Made by a program: the position numbers and the translations under genes. Under the pieces are notes generated by a model. The model did no database searches. It worked only from the letters and a program-made list of their open reading frames with translations, and had not been told where the DNA came from. This document shows, one piece after another, positions 44,777 to 53,742 of a stretch of DNA of 64,000 nt. The number at the start of each line of letters is the position of its first letter. The first letter of the stretch is position 1. Where the stretch lies: NCBI GenBank assembly GCA_947500845.1, contig CANMTP010000011.1, positions 1 to 64,000 of the forward strand. Reading direction: 5' to 3'. Source of the stretch: an uncultured Aquimarina sp. Lineage in GTDB: Bacteria > Bacteroidota > Bacteroidia > Flavobacteriales > Flavobacteriaceae.

Positions 44777-45464
44777 CAGGATTTATATTTTCCCATTTTC
44801 CCATAGTTTTATAGGGTTGAAAACGGGCAAAGAGTTCTTCATGGTACCAGTCCAAAATTCTGGTTTTTCGTATTGCTTCTTTATGTCCTGAAGTTTTATA
44901 TGCATAATCTAACAAGGCTTTCTTATCATTCCATAAACTAAATGTAGCCATTTGGATGAAAGGTTTTGCCCCTATACCTTTTGCAAAGATTAGTCCTTTT
45001 TGATTTCTTAACGGTGTTCTTGATTTGGGAACGTATTTCCAAAAGTCGACCAATCTGTTCAATTTTATAGTAGCTCGTGTAATTACTACTATAGCGTTAT
45101 TACTAGAACTTATAGAATCACTTTTAGTAAACGGTTGACATCCGGTCCATAGTCCTTTTGAGGTGATGTTCTTCAAATAGACGGTCCATATATCTGAAGC
45201 TTTACCTTGAAATCTAGTAATTATTTTTGATTTGTTAAAGAAGCGTTCGGCTGCTTTCTCATTTTCCCATACTTGAATCAATGCGTATACACTCCAGTCG
45301 GGTGACGGTTCGAATCCATTTTTACCACTACCCATAAGTCTAAAGAAGGTTTGACCAGAAAGTCGTTTTAATTTTGATGGCATTAATAACATCATATGAA
45401 AGGCCCATATCTTTGTCCAGAGATTAGAGTATTTAAATAACGTAAGTGTAGTCACCTGTTCCAT
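44766..45464 (-). CDS. CrtA-like carotenoid oxygenase (spheroidene monooxygenase family)
   Basis: A 232-residue protein of the CrtA / spheroidene-monooxygenase-like family: WAFHMMLLMPSKLKRLSGQTFFRLMGSGKNGF near the start, WSVYALIQVWENEKAA near 77, KGIGAKPFIQMATFSLWND near 172 and a final DWYHEELFARFQP. Purple-bacterial CrtA makes ketocarotenoids; a crtA-related gene of a myxol-making marine Flavobacterium strain was reported as a carotenoid 2-hydroxylase. Its place tail-to-tail with crtZ favours a carotenoid role here, perhaps in myxol or saproxanthin-type pigments. A TlpA gene lies 9 bases upstream on the same strand. Confidence 0.8.
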   Translation of the reverse strand: MEQVTTLTLFKYSNLWTKIWAFHMMLLMPSKLKRLSGQTFFRLMGSGKNGFEPSPDWSVYALIQVWENEKAAERFFNKSKIITRFQGKASDIWTVYLKNITSKGLWTGCQPFTKSDSISSSNNAIVVITRATIKLNRLVDFWKYVPKSRTPLRNQKGLIFAKGIGAKPFIQMATFSLWNDKKALLDYAYKTSGHKEAIRKTRILDWYHEELFARFQPYKTMGKWENINPVIF

Positions 45465-45473
45465 TCACCAATA

Positions 45474-46034
45474 TTATTCTGCAATCAATTTATCCAAAAT
45501 ATCTTTTACTTTCTTTGTATCCCAATCGGCTGCACCTCTTTTGTAAATAACAATATTCCCTTTTTTATCCAATAGATACGTTCCTGGTATAGGCTTATGA
45601 ACAAAAGGCTTTGGATGTGGAGATAGTGATCTGTAAATTGGATAATTATAGTTTTTATCATTCATAAACTTATTCAATTCGGGATCATCATCTTCAGTTA
45701 AAAATACAAACACTACTTTATCCTTATAATCATTATATAATTTTTGAAGAGAAGGCATTTCTGCAATGCAAGGTGGACACCAGGTAGCCCAATAATTTAA
45801 TAAAACCACTTTGCCTTTGGCAGAATCGAAATTCATCGATTCAGTATTTACCCCGTGCAATTTCCAGTCATAAGATGTTACTTTTTTTCGGTCATCTTTC
45901 TCTACCAGATCAGGACTAAATGAAAATATTCTGGTCAAATATATTTGTATCATCCCCCTGGTATTCGGAATAAAAAACAGCAACAAAATAATGACAAAAA
46001 TTAGATTTGATATTTTCTTTTTATTGAATTTCAT
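45474..46034 (-). CDS. TlpA-family thiol-disulfide protein, membrane anchored
   Basis: A 186-residue protein with an N-terminal membrane anchor (LIFVIILLLFFIPNTRGMI, about 10-30) and a periplasmic thioredoxin fold. The active site is WATWCPPCIAEMPSLQ near residue 88, and the cis-Pro region is PIPGTYLLDKKGNIV near 152. TlpA/ResA-like proteins reduce or oxidise thiols in the envelope, for example in cytochrome maturation. It is 9 bases upstream of the crtA-like gene and probably cotranscribed; a functional link with carotenoid oxidation is not evident. Confidence 0.88.
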   Translation of the reverse strand: MKFNKKKISNLIFVIILLLFFIPNTRGMIQIYLTRIFSFSPDLVEKDDRKKVTSYDWKLHGVNTESMNFDSAKGKVVLLNYWATWCPPCIAEMPSLQKLYNDYKDKVVFVFLTEDDDPELNKFMNDKNYNYPIYRSLSPHPKPFVHKPIPGTYLLDKKGNIVIYKRGAADWDTKKVKDILDKLIAE

Positions 46035-46088
46035 TTGTTGTTGGTAAAGCTTAGTTTTTTAAACGTTTTGACAAATCTATGAATTAAT

Positions 46089-46113
46089 AAAGCGCAATCA
46101 ATGATTGCGCTTT
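46089..46113 (-). terminator. hairpin terminator after the repeat lipoprotein gene
   Basis: AAAGCGCAATCA (46089-46100) and TGATTGCGCTTT (46102-46113) form a near-perfect inverted repeat; a short T-rich stretch follows on the minus strand. Confidence 0.65.
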
Positions 46114-46200
46114 AAAACTAACAAAAAAACAACGAACTAAGTTCAGTATTCCCAGAAAGTAGGGTAATCATACAGTTCAAATAGAGAAGTTTTGACTTTG

Positions 46201-47283
46201 TTAATTACGAGTTACCTGGATAGAATTCGATAAGTCAAAATCTCCTTGTACTTGGTTAGCATTCATATCTACAGCCAAACCTGTGACGGTTCCGTTGTAA
46301 CGAGCATACCAGATCAAACATGTACCTACACCTGCTCCATCAAAATCGTTAGCTTCTACCATTGCGAGGGTCGCAGGCAAACCTAAAATTTTACCTTGAT
46401 CATCAGTGATGATCCATGTACTATTTTCACCAAAAGCCTCTGTAGCATTTAAAGTAATACCCGATACCTGGTCAGGTTGATTATCTCCTGAAGTAAAAGC
46501 AAAAGGACCTCCGGAGATAGTTCCTGCATTGGCTACTTGGTTTCTATTTACAGTTATCGAGTTTGACAGATCAAAATCTCCTTCAACATTATTAGCGTTC
46601 ATACCAACTTCTAAACCGGTAACCGTACCATTATAACGAGCATACCAGATTAAACATGTTCCATCTCCTGCGCCATCAAAATCATTTCCCTCTACCATTT
46701 CAAGTGTTCCAGGTAAGCCCAGAATTATGCCTTGATCATCTGTAATGATCCACGTTCGATTTTCGCCAAAAGCATTTGTAGCATCCAAAGTAATACCAGA
46801 CACCATATCTGGTGTACCATCTCCTACGGTAAATGTAAAAGGACCACCTGACAATGTTCCTGCATTAACTACTTGATTACGTACGACTTCAATAGAATTT
46901 GAGAGATCAAATGATCCTGTAATTTCGTCTACAGTAGTTGCGGTTTCAATGTTAGAATCATTTTCAAAGCGGGCATACCAAATAAAGCAACTACCTGCAC
47001 CGGCATCATCAAAATTTACTCCCTCGACCATTTCTAAGGTTCCTGGGCGTCCTAAAATATTTCCTACATCGTCTGTAATCACCCATGTACTATTCGTACC
47101 AACAGCTCCTGAAGCATCCAAGGTGATTCCGGTTACAAAATCAGCTTCTCCATCTACATTAAATTCAAATGGTCCTCCGGTTATGATACCAGCATTCACT
47201 ACAGGTGTATTGTCATCATCGTCACTACAAGAGACTGCAATAACCCCTATTGCTAGAGCCCCTATTATTAATTTTTTAAACAT
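46201..47283 (-). CDS. surface lipoprotein with three tandem about 105-residue repeats
   Basis: A 360-residue lipoprotein: lipobox VSC followed by SDDDDN, a strong surface-export signal. The mature part is three copies of one unit, each opening V(V)NAG(I/T)(I/L)(T/S)GGPF, with GITLDA, (S/R)TWI(I)TDD.G.ILG.P.TLEMVEG, a single-Cys segment (G.C.IWYAR) and ending FDLSNSI.V.RN. Copies 2 and 3 are closest in protein; their DNA has drifted mainly at third codon positions, so the repeat is old and kept by selection. No known domain is recognised. A hairpin follows the gene; Crp/Fnr lies upstream on the same strand. Confidence 0.8.
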   Translation of the reverse strand: MFKKLIIGALAIGVIAVSCSDDDDNTPVVNAGIITGGPFEFNVDGEADFVTGITLDASGAVGTNSTWVITDDVGNILGRPGTLEMVEGVNFDDAGAGSCFIWYARFENDSNIETATTVDEITGSFDLSNSIEVVRNQVVNAGTLSGGPFTFTVGDGTPDMVSGITLDATNAFGENRTWIITDDQGIILGLPGTLEMVEGNDFDGAGDGTCLIWYARYNGTVTGLEVGMNANNVEGDFDLSNSITVNRNQVANAGTISGGPFAFTSGDNQPDQVSGITLNATEAFGENSTWIITDDQGKILGLPATLAMVEANDFDGAGVGTCLIWYARYNGTVTGLAVDMNANQVQGDFDLSNSIQVTRN

Positions 47284-47356
47284 TGCTTTTGTTTTTATGA
47301 TTATTAGATCATAAAAGTATTGACAATTAAGATTTTAAAATGTCAGCTACCTAACA

Positions 47357-48025
47357 CTAAGCAACATTTTTCAAACGAATCTCTTTTCTATTGAAATCAA
47401 TAATGTTAGACTCTTTTAATTCATTAAGAAGTATATTTAAGGTAGGTCTGGAAGTTCCTATGAGATTAGCGATATCATTTTGAGTATATGGATGTTCTAT
47501 CACCATATCGCCAGTATTTGGACAACAGTACCCATAATCTTCTTTAAGTTCATCCAAAAACTCTAACAGTCTTGTTTTGGTGTCTTTAAAAAGAAGTAAT
47601 TGCAATCTTCTTTCTAATTTTCGAAAACGTAATCCTATGAACTTGTAAATTTTTAAACTGAAGGATTGATTATCGCGCATAAGTCCGTGCATAGTTTCTA
47701 CGCCTATAGGACAAATTGATGTTGTATTTTCTATGGATTGTGCAAATTCGGTTCTTTTATCCTCTCCAAGAATAGCTTTTTCACCGAAGATTTCACCACG
47801 AGTAAGGATAGATTTTACGACTTCGTGTCCGTCTTCTGCATAATATCCTATTTTTACTTTTCCTTTTTCAATAAGATATACTTTATTAGCCGAATCTTCT
47901 TCAAAGTAAATGTAATCGTTTTTTCGATAAGCATCAAAATTGTGTTCTTTCTTATACTTTTTGAATTTATGAGGGCATAATACCTTAAAGAGATTAGCAT
48001 CCTCAAAAAACCAGATAGCACTCAT
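47357..48025 (-). CDS. Crp/Fnr family transcription regulator
   Basis: A 222-residue regulator with an N-terminal cyclic-nucleotide-binding jellyroll (about 25-125; VYLIEKGKVKIGYYAEDGHEVV, LTRGEIFGEKAILGEDKRTEFAQS), a long dimer helix (KIYKFIGLRFRKLERRLQLLLF) and a Crp-type winged helix (about 150-222; HPYTQNDIANLIGTSRPTLNILLNELKE). It lacks the Fnr N-terminal cysteine cluster, and the effector pocket does not clearly fit cAMP. Targets unknown; the adjacent repeat lipoprotein is one candidate. Confidence 0.9.
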   Translation of the reverse strand: MSAIWFFEDANLFKVLCPHKFKKYKKEHNFDAYRKNDYIYFEEDSANKVYLIEKGKVKIGYYAEDGHEVVKSILTRGEIFGEKAILGEDKRTEFAQSIENTTSICPIGVETMHGLMRDNQSFSLKIYKFIGLRFRKLERRLQLLLFKDTKTRLLEFLDELKEDYGYCCPNTGDMVIEHPYTQNDIANLIGTSRPTLNILLNELKESNIIDFNRKEIRLKNVA

Positions 48026-48095
48026 GATGATTGTGTTTAGATGTTAGTTAACATCTGTGTCGTAAAAGAGTGATAAACCTTACCTTAAACACAAA

Positions 48096-48125
48096 AAACT
48101 CCCAAAACTAAAAGTTTGGGAGTTT
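48096..48125 (-). terminator. intrinsic terminator of aconitase
   Basis: AAACTCCCAAA (48096-48106) and TTTGGGAGTTT (48115-48125), with a T run following on the minus strand. Confidence 0.8.
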
Positions 48126-48152
48126 AGATATGTAAAAAAATCAATCTACTTT

Positions 48153-50423
48153 TTAAACGTTCTGTTTTTTGATAAGATTTAAAGCAGAACCTTCTTTAAA
48201 CCATTCAATTTGAGGCTCATTGTAAGTATGATTTAACATAATCGTATCTTTAGAACCATCTGCATGTACAACTTCTAATGTAAGTTGCTTATTTGGTGCA
48301 AACTGATCAAGATCTAAGAAATTAAAAGTATCATCTTCTTGTATCAGATCATAATCATTTTCGTTTGCAAATGTTAATCCAAGCATCCCTTGTTTTTTCA
48401 AGTTGGTCTCATGAATACGAGCAAACGATTTTACGATAACTGCTCTAACGCCTAAATGGCGGGGTTCCATAGCGGCATGCTCCCGAGAAGATCCTTCTCC
48501 ATAGTTGTGGTCTCCCACAACAATAGTTGGTATACCAGCCGCCTTATATTCTCTTTGAACATTGGGCACGCCATCAAACTCTCCTGTTAATTGATTTTTA
48601 ACAAAATTAGTTTTCTTATTATAAGCATTTACTGCACCTATTAGGCAGTTATTAGAAATATTGTCAAGATGTCCGCGGTAACGTAACCACGGCCCTGCCA
48701 TTGAAATGTGGTCTGTAGTACATTTACCATAAGCTTTGATCAACAATTTAGCTCCTGTAATGTTCTTACCATCCCAGGGCTCGAAAGGAGTTAAAAGTTG
48801 CAACCGCTCTGAGTCTGGATCTACCAAAATTTCTACGTTCGATCCATCTTCGACTGGCGCAAGATATCCTGCATCTTCTACTTCAAAACCTTTTGGAGGT
48901 AATTCCCATCCTGTAGGTTCATCAAACATAACCTCTTGCCCATCTTCATTAATTAGCTTGTCCTTTAACGGATTGAAATCCAAACGTCCTGCGACTGCAA
49001 TTGCGGCCGTAAGCTCAGGAGATGCTACAAAAGCATGTGTGTTAGGATTTCCATCTGCTCGCTTGGCAAAATTCCTGTTAAACGAGTGTACAATACTATT
49101 TTTTGGTGCATTTTTTGGGTCACTATATCTAGCCCATTGTCCAATACAAGGCCCACAAGCGTTGGTGAATATTTTGGCATCAAGCTTTTCGAATATCTCC
49201 AACAACCCGTCTCTTTCTGCGGTATATCGAACCTGCTCAGAGCCAGGATTAATACCAAACTCCGCTTTAGTTTTTAATCCTTTATCTATGGCTTGTTGTG
49301 CAATTGAAGAAGCGCGTGATAAATCCTCATAAGATGAGTTTGTACAAGAGCCTATTAACCCCCATTCTACTTTTAACGGCCAGTCATTTGCTTTTGCCTT
49401 CTCGGTCATTGCACTACCAACTTCTGTTGACAAATCAGGAGTAAAAGGCCCATTCAATAGTGGTCCTAATTCAGACAAGTTAATTTCAATTACCTGATCA
49501 AAGTATTGTTCTGGATTAGCATACACCTCAGCATCTCCGGTAAGATGTTCTTTAACAGTATTTGCAGCATCAGCCACATCAGCACGGTCTGTAGCTCTTA
49601 AATAGCGCTCCATAGATTCATCATAACCAAATGTAGATGTGGTAGCACCAATTTCGGCACCCATATTACAAATCGTACCTTTACCGGTACATGACATTGA
49701 CGTTGCACCCGGGCCAAAATATTCTACAATAGCACCTGTTCCTCCTTTTACGGTAAGAATCTCGGCTACTTTTAAAATTACATCCTTTGGCGCTGTCCAA
49801 CCCGATAATTTCCCGGTAAGTTTTACACCTATCAATTTAGGAAATTTAAGTTCCCAGGGCATTCCGGCCATAACATCAACCGCATCTGCACCACCAACTC
49901 CTATGGCAACCATTCCTAAACCACCAGCATTTACTGTATGTGAATCTGTACCAATCATCATTCCGCCAGGAAAGGCATAATTCTCCAATACTACCTGATG
50001 TATAATTCCTGCTCCCGGTTTCCAAAATCCAATTCCGTACTTATTAGAAACAGATTCTAAGAAATTAAAAACCTCACTACTGGTGTTTAAAGCTGATTGT
50101 AAATCTTTATCTGCTCCTACTTTAGCCTGAATCAGGTGATCACAATGCACTGTTGTAGGTACTGCTACCTTATCTTTACCAGCTTGCATAAATTGCAATA
50201 ACGCCATTTGGGCGGTTGCATCCTGACACGCGATACGGTCTGGAGCAAAATCAACGTAATCCTTTCCTCTTACGAAAGCGGTGCTTGGTTTGCCATCCCA
50301 AAGATGGGAATACAAAATTTTCTCTGCTAGGGTTAAAGGTTTGCCAGTAACTTCACGAGCTGCAGTAACTCGATCTGCTACTTGACTGTATACCTTTTTT
50401 ATCATATCGATATCGAATGCCAT
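48153..50423 (-). CDS. aconitate hydratase
   Basis: This 756-residue [4Fe-4S] enzyme of the TCA cycle isomerises citrate to isocitrate. It is of the mitochondrial-type length. Substrate and cluster regions are visible: [14 protein letters not shown] near 95, [15 protein letters not shown] near 160, [15 protein letters not shown] with cluster Cys near 370, [13 protein letters not shown] with the other two cluster Cys near 430, and the swivel domain [17 protein letters not shown] near 655. A terminator follows. The region upstream (50424-50743) carries unrelated plus-strand promoter elements. Confidence 0.95.
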   Translation of the reverse strand: MAFDIDMIKKVYSQVADRVTAAREVTGKPLTLAEKILYSHLWDGKPSTAFVRGKDYVDFAPDRIACQDATAQMALLQFMQAGKDKVAVPTTVHCDHLIQAKVGADKDLQSALNTSSEVFNFLESVSNKYGIGFWKPGAGIIHQVVLENYAFPGGMMIGTDSHTVNAGGLGMVAIGVGGADAVDVMAGMPWELKFPKLIGVKLTGKLSGWTAPKDVILKVAEILTVKGGTGAIVEYFGPGATSMSCTGKGTICNMGAEIGATTSTFGYDESMERYLRATDRADVADAANTVKEHLTGDAEVYANPEQYFDQVIEINLSELGPLLNGPFTPDLSTEVGSAMTEKAKANDWPLKVEWGLIGSCTNSSYEDLSRASSIAQQAIDKGLKTKAEFGINPGSEQVRYTAERDGLLEIFEKLDAKIFTNACGPCIGQWARYSDPKNAPKNSIVHSFNRNFAKRADGNPNTHAFVASPELTAAIAVAGRLDFNPLKDKLINEDGQEVMFDEPTGWELPPKGFEVEDAGYLAPVEDGSNVEILVDPDSERLQLLTPFEPWDGKNITGAKLLIKAYGKCTTDHISMAGPWLRYRGHLDNISNNCLIGAVNAYNKKTNFVKNQLTGEFDGVPNVQREYKAAGIPTIVVGDHNYGEGSSREHAAMEPRHLGVRAVIVKSFARIHETNLKKQGMLGLTFANENDYDLIQEDDTFNFLDLDQFAPNKQLTLEVVHADGSKDTIMLNHTYNEPQIEWFKEGSALNLIKKQNV

Positions 50424-50619
50424 ATACTATTAATTTTAAGTATTGAAAAGTCCTGCGAAAATACGAATTTTAAAAGATTTTATTAAATGATTAGTCTTAT
50501 TCCTATGTTTTTGCATTTTTCAAAAAATTAAGACACTCATTCTTGTAAATCTATAAATTAGATTTAAGAATTCTACAAAATCAGTAAAAAAATATATAAG
50601 AAAATGACACTCTATAATG

Positions 50620-50685
50620 TTGATGCACGAAAACGTTATAGTTACTTTTGTCAATTTGACCAAAAAAAGATCAGATTTGATCAAA
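50620..50685 (+). promoter_or_regulatory. plus-strand promoter followed by two palindromic sites, no clear gene
   Basis: TTG (50620-50622), 20 bases, TACTTTTG (50643-50650): a full consensus promoter pointing right. Just after it are two palindromic 10-mers 21 bases apart, TTTGACCAAA (50655-50664) and TTTGATCAAA (50676-50685). The next plus-strand frame is only ten codons (ATG at 50696, MKLTTSLFVQ then stop), and further right lies a minus-strand gene. The rest of 50424-50743 shows nothing recognisable. Confidence 0.45.
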
Positions 50686-50743
50686 AACACAAAAAATGAA
50701 GCTCACCACTTCACTTTTCGTTCAATAAATACTAACTCAAATG

Positions 50744-51178
50744 CTAATAATCCTTTTTTCGGCCCTTCATTCTTTTTCCACGTTTTTTTATAAAACTATC
50801 ATACTCTTGCAATTGTTCCTCTGTTAGTGTGGCTTTAAACTCTTCATCTTTCGCCCTCATCGTTTCTATATGGCTTTTTAACATCTGTCGTTGTTCATAA
50901 CTGTAGGATGACATTAAAGCCCTTCTCCTTTCTCTTTTAGAGAGGCCTTCGTCATTTATAATTTCAAGTTGTTCTTTTGTGAACGTGGCTTCCATATCTG
51001 ATTTATTCTCTTTCTTCAATTGCCTTTGATCATCCAATAATGTTTTTTGATCTTCAGAAAGGCTCTGATAAAACTCTTTTTTGAGTTCCTTCTGCTCTTT
51101 ACGATTAGTATTGGTTTGCGCTGATAAAGAAAAAGCAACTGAAAGCAAAGCCATAATAGTAATTAGAATGTTTTTCAT
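50744..51178 (-). CDS. secreted helical protein of unknown function
   Basis: A 144-residue protein with a signal peptide (ending SLSAQ, about residue 21) and a long, highly charged helical body (KEQKELKKEFYQSLSEDQK, LDDQRQLKKENKSDMEATF, LSKRERRRALMSSYSYEQR, and a basic C-terminus). The repeated E-Q-x-x-x-L/I spacing recalls small periplasmic Spy/CpxP-like chaperones, but no family motif is certain. It lies about 110 bases upstream of the MoxR gene start side on the same strand as the MoxR/PPIase genes yet is transcribed after them. Confidence 0.65.
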   Translation of the reverse strand: MKNILITIMALLSVAFSLSAQTNTNRKEQKELKKEFYQSLSEDQKTLLDDQRQLKKENKSDMEATFTKEQLEIINDEGLSKRERRRALMSSYSYEQRQMLKSHIETMRAKDEEFKATLTEEQLQEYDSFIKKRGKRMKGRKKDY

Positions 51179-51290
51179 AGTATGTACATTTTATTAAATA
51201 AACTTCTTATGCTGTTTATCTATTTGGACTATGAAAAAAAGAAAAAGTTTAATATTTCTGCAAAAAATAATAATGAGTAGCTATTAGAGC

Positions 51291-52247
51291 TTAAAAAAGA
51301 CTGTTTATTACATCTTCCACACTTACTCCTTCGGCTTCAGCTTTGTAGTTTTTAATAATGCGATGTTTAAGAATACCTGATGCTACAGCCTGCACATCTT
51401 CTATATCTGGAGAAAACTTTCCTTTGATCGCTGCATTAGCCTTTGCTGCAAGAATTAGATTTTGCGAAGCTCTAGGACCAGCTCCCCAATCAATGTAGTT
51501 TTTTACTAATTCGGTAGCAGAATCACCATTTGGCCTGGTTTTTCCAACCATTTCAACAGCATATTCAATAACGTTATCTGCTACGGGTATTCGTCTGATA
51601 AGATGCTGAAAATCTATAATTTCTTGTGCTGTAAATAATGGATTAACAGTTTTAGTAATATCGCCTGTGGTACTTTTAACCACTTCTACTTCTTCCTGAA
51701 AGCTTGGGTATTTCAATTCTATGGCAAACATGAATCTATCCAATTGTGCTTCTGGTAAAGGATAGGTTCCTTCTTGTTCTATTGGATTTTGAGTAGCCAA
51801 AACAAAGTAAGGTAAATCAAGTTTATAATGATGACCTGCAACGGTTACTGCTCTTTCTTGCATAGCTTCGAGCAAAGCAGCTTGAGTTTTCGGCGGAGTA
51901 CGGTTAATCTCATCTGCTAGAATAATATTTGAAAATACAGGTCCTTTGATGAACTTAAAATGTCTGGTCTCGTCTAATATTTCACTACCGAGTATATCAC
52001 TCGGCATTAGATCTGGAGTAAACTGAATTCGTTTAAAATCAAGCCCTAATGCTTGTGAGATTGTATTCACCATTAAGGTTTTTGCCAATCCAGGAACACC
52101 TATCAATAAAGCATGGCCTCCGGAAAAAACAGAAATAAGTATCTGATCGATAACTTTTTCTTGCCCAATAATAATTTTGGAAATTTCTTTTTTGAGTTCG
52201 GAATGTTTTTTTACCAGTTTTTCAACAGCTGCTACGTCGTCTGACAT
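51291..52247 (-). CDS. MoxR-family AAA ATPase
   Basis: A 318-residue AAA+ ATPase with Walker A LIGVPGLAKTLMVN near 47, Walker B IILADEINRTPPKTQAALLEAMQE near 107 and sensor-1 FVLATQNPIEQEGTYPLPEAQLDRF near 147. MoxR proteins act as chaperones with VWA-domain partners, often in envelope stress; no VWA gene is seen in this window. The gene starts 1 base after the stop of the SurA-like gene upstream, so it is part of the foldase operon. Confidence 0.92.
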   Translation of the reverse strand: MSDDVAAVEKLVKKHSELKKEISKIIIGQEKVIDQILISVFSGGHALLIGVPGLAKTLMVNTISQALGLDFKRIQFTPDLMPSDILGSEILDETRHFKFIKGPVFSNIILADEINRTPPKTQAALLEAMQERAVTVAGHHYKLDLPYFVLATQNPIEQEGTYPLPEAQLDRFMFAIELKYPSFQEEVEVVKSTTGDITKTVNPLFTAQEIIDFQHLIRRIPVADNVIEYAVEMVGKTRPNGDSATELVKNYIDWGAGPRASQNLILAAKANAAIKGKFSPDIEDVQAVASGILKHRIIKNYKAEAEGVSVEDVINSLF

Positions 52248-52248
52248 C

Positions 52249-53742
52249 TTATTTTTCTTTTTTTAACCAGTTACCACTATACTCACAGTCTCGGTAATCT
52301 CCATTAATCTTTACGTAGGTATCCATTATTTTTTCATTCTGCCATTTACGAATGGCATCAATCTGCTTTTTTCTAAGTGCTAATTCTTGAATTTTAAGAT
52401 AATCCTTGGAATAATCTGCTATATGCTCATCATATCTGTTAAGAACAGTTATAAGTTTGAACTTCTTTTTACCTTGGCGATCCTGATCGGGAATCACTAG
52501 CGATACCTCATTAGTTTTCAATTTAGATACTTGATCATACAATATAGGATCAATTTTGGTAAGTTCAAAATGCGTATCTCCAGTTGTGGGATTAAGTAAT
52601 TGACCTCCGTCTTCTCGAGTTTCTTTCTCATCACTAAATTTTCTTGCAGCTTCCGTAAATTTGATGCTGCCTGATATAATACTTGTACGTAAAGAATCTA
52701 TCAACTTTTTAGCCTTATCAACACTTTTTCTTGTAACCTCTGGAGTCAACAATATATGTCTCACATCGATTTCTTCACCACGTATTTTATCTACTTTTAC
52801 GATATGCCATCCAAAGTCGGTTTTAAAAGGCTCACTTACTTCTCCTTCTTCTAAACTAAAAGCCACGTCTTTAAATTCTTTGGCAAAGTTTGTTTGGCGG
52901 TTCAACGTATACTTACCTCCGGTGGGTTTGGATCCGGGATCTTGAGAGTATAGAACAGCTTTTGTGGCAAAACTGGCACCTTTCTCAACTATATCTTCTC
53001 TAAACTCATTCAATCGGTCTATTACTTTTTGCTCTTCTTCCTGAGGAATTTCAGGCTCTATTACGATCTGGGCTAATTCGATTTCGGTACCGAATAAAGG
53101 TCTTTCTGCTTCAGGAATATCATTAAAGAACTCCCGAACTTCTTCTGGTGTAATCTCTATCCCTTCAATGATCTTTGTTCTCATTTGCTCGGATAGCCTA
53201 TTGGATTTATTGATTTCAAAAAGTTCTTTTCTGAACTCCTCAACATTATCTTTCTTGTAAAACCGTAATACTTTGTCTATAGTACCAATTTCTTGTGTCA
53301 TATAACTTAATTGCTGATCGACCATAGAGTTCACCTCTGCGTCACGTATAACAATACTATCTTGCACTGCATGATGTGCATACAACTTGTTTTCGAATAA
53401 GCTTCCGGCTAACTCACAACGACTTACATCGGTAGCCGAAACTCCTTCACTCATTAATTGCTTGTATGCAATATCTATATCACTATCTAATATTACACTT
53501 TCTCCTATTACCGCCGCTACACCATCTATCTTCCTTCTCTGAAACGGTTCTTTTATAGGATCCTTAGCCACCTGTAAAGAATCTATTGTAGCAGGTATTG
53601 TATCATTTTTGACAATAGAATCCTTCTTAACATCTTCAATGATTTCTTGTGCCTGTAATTGGGCATTCATACCTAACCCAAATATTGCGAAAAATATTGT
53701 AGTTTTAATTATAGACTTCAAATTGTTTGTTCTCAACTGCAT
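52249..53742 (-). CDS. SurA-like periplasmic peptidyl-prolyl isomerase
   Basis: A 497-residue periplasmic foldase: signal region (to about residue 32, QLQAQ), a SurA-type N-terminal chaperone domain (VAAVIGESVILDSDIDIAYKQL near 75 and following helices), and two parvulin domains (about 215-320 with ASFATKAVLYSQDPGSKPTGG and FKTDFGWHIVKVD; about 325-430 with DVRHILLTPEV and GGQLLNPTTGDTHF). It should escort outer-membrane proteins to the Bam complex. The start ATG (53742) lies 38 bases inside the end of the upstream PPIase-like lipoprotein gene. Confidence 0.9.
   Translation of the reverse strand: MQLRTNNLKSIIKTTIFFAIFGLGMNAQLQAQEIIEDVKKDSIVKNDTIPATIDSLQVAKDPIKEPFQRRKIDGVAAVIGESVILDSDIDIAYKQLMSEGVSATDVSRCELAGSLFENKLYAHHAVQDSIVIRDAEVNSMVDQQLSYMTQEIGTIDKVLRFYKKDNVEEFRKELFEINKSNRLSEQMRTKIIEGIEITPEEVREFFNDIPEAERPLFGTEIELAQIVIEPEIPQEEEQKVIDRLNEFREDIVEKGASFATKAVLYSQDPGSKPTGGKYTLNRQTNFAKEFKDVAFSLEEGEVSEPFKTDFGWHIVKVDKIRGEEIDVRHILLTPEVTRKSVDKAKKLIDSLRTSIISGSIKFTEAARKFSDEKETREDGGQLLNPTTGDTHFELTKIDPILYDQVSKLKTNEVSLVIPDQDRQGKKKFKLITVLNRYDEHIADYSKDYLKIQELALRKKQIDAIRKWQNEKIMDTYVKINGDYRDCEYSGNWLKKEK

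Noticed and set aside
46158..46166. AGTAGGGTA near the end of the repeat lipoprotein gene
   Set aside because: One mismatch in the first block and ATAG instead of CGTT at the right distance; no gene start follows.
46201..47283. Tandem repeats considered as recent slippage or phase-variation units
   Set aside because: The units have drifted at many silent sites, so they are old and unlikely to recombine often.
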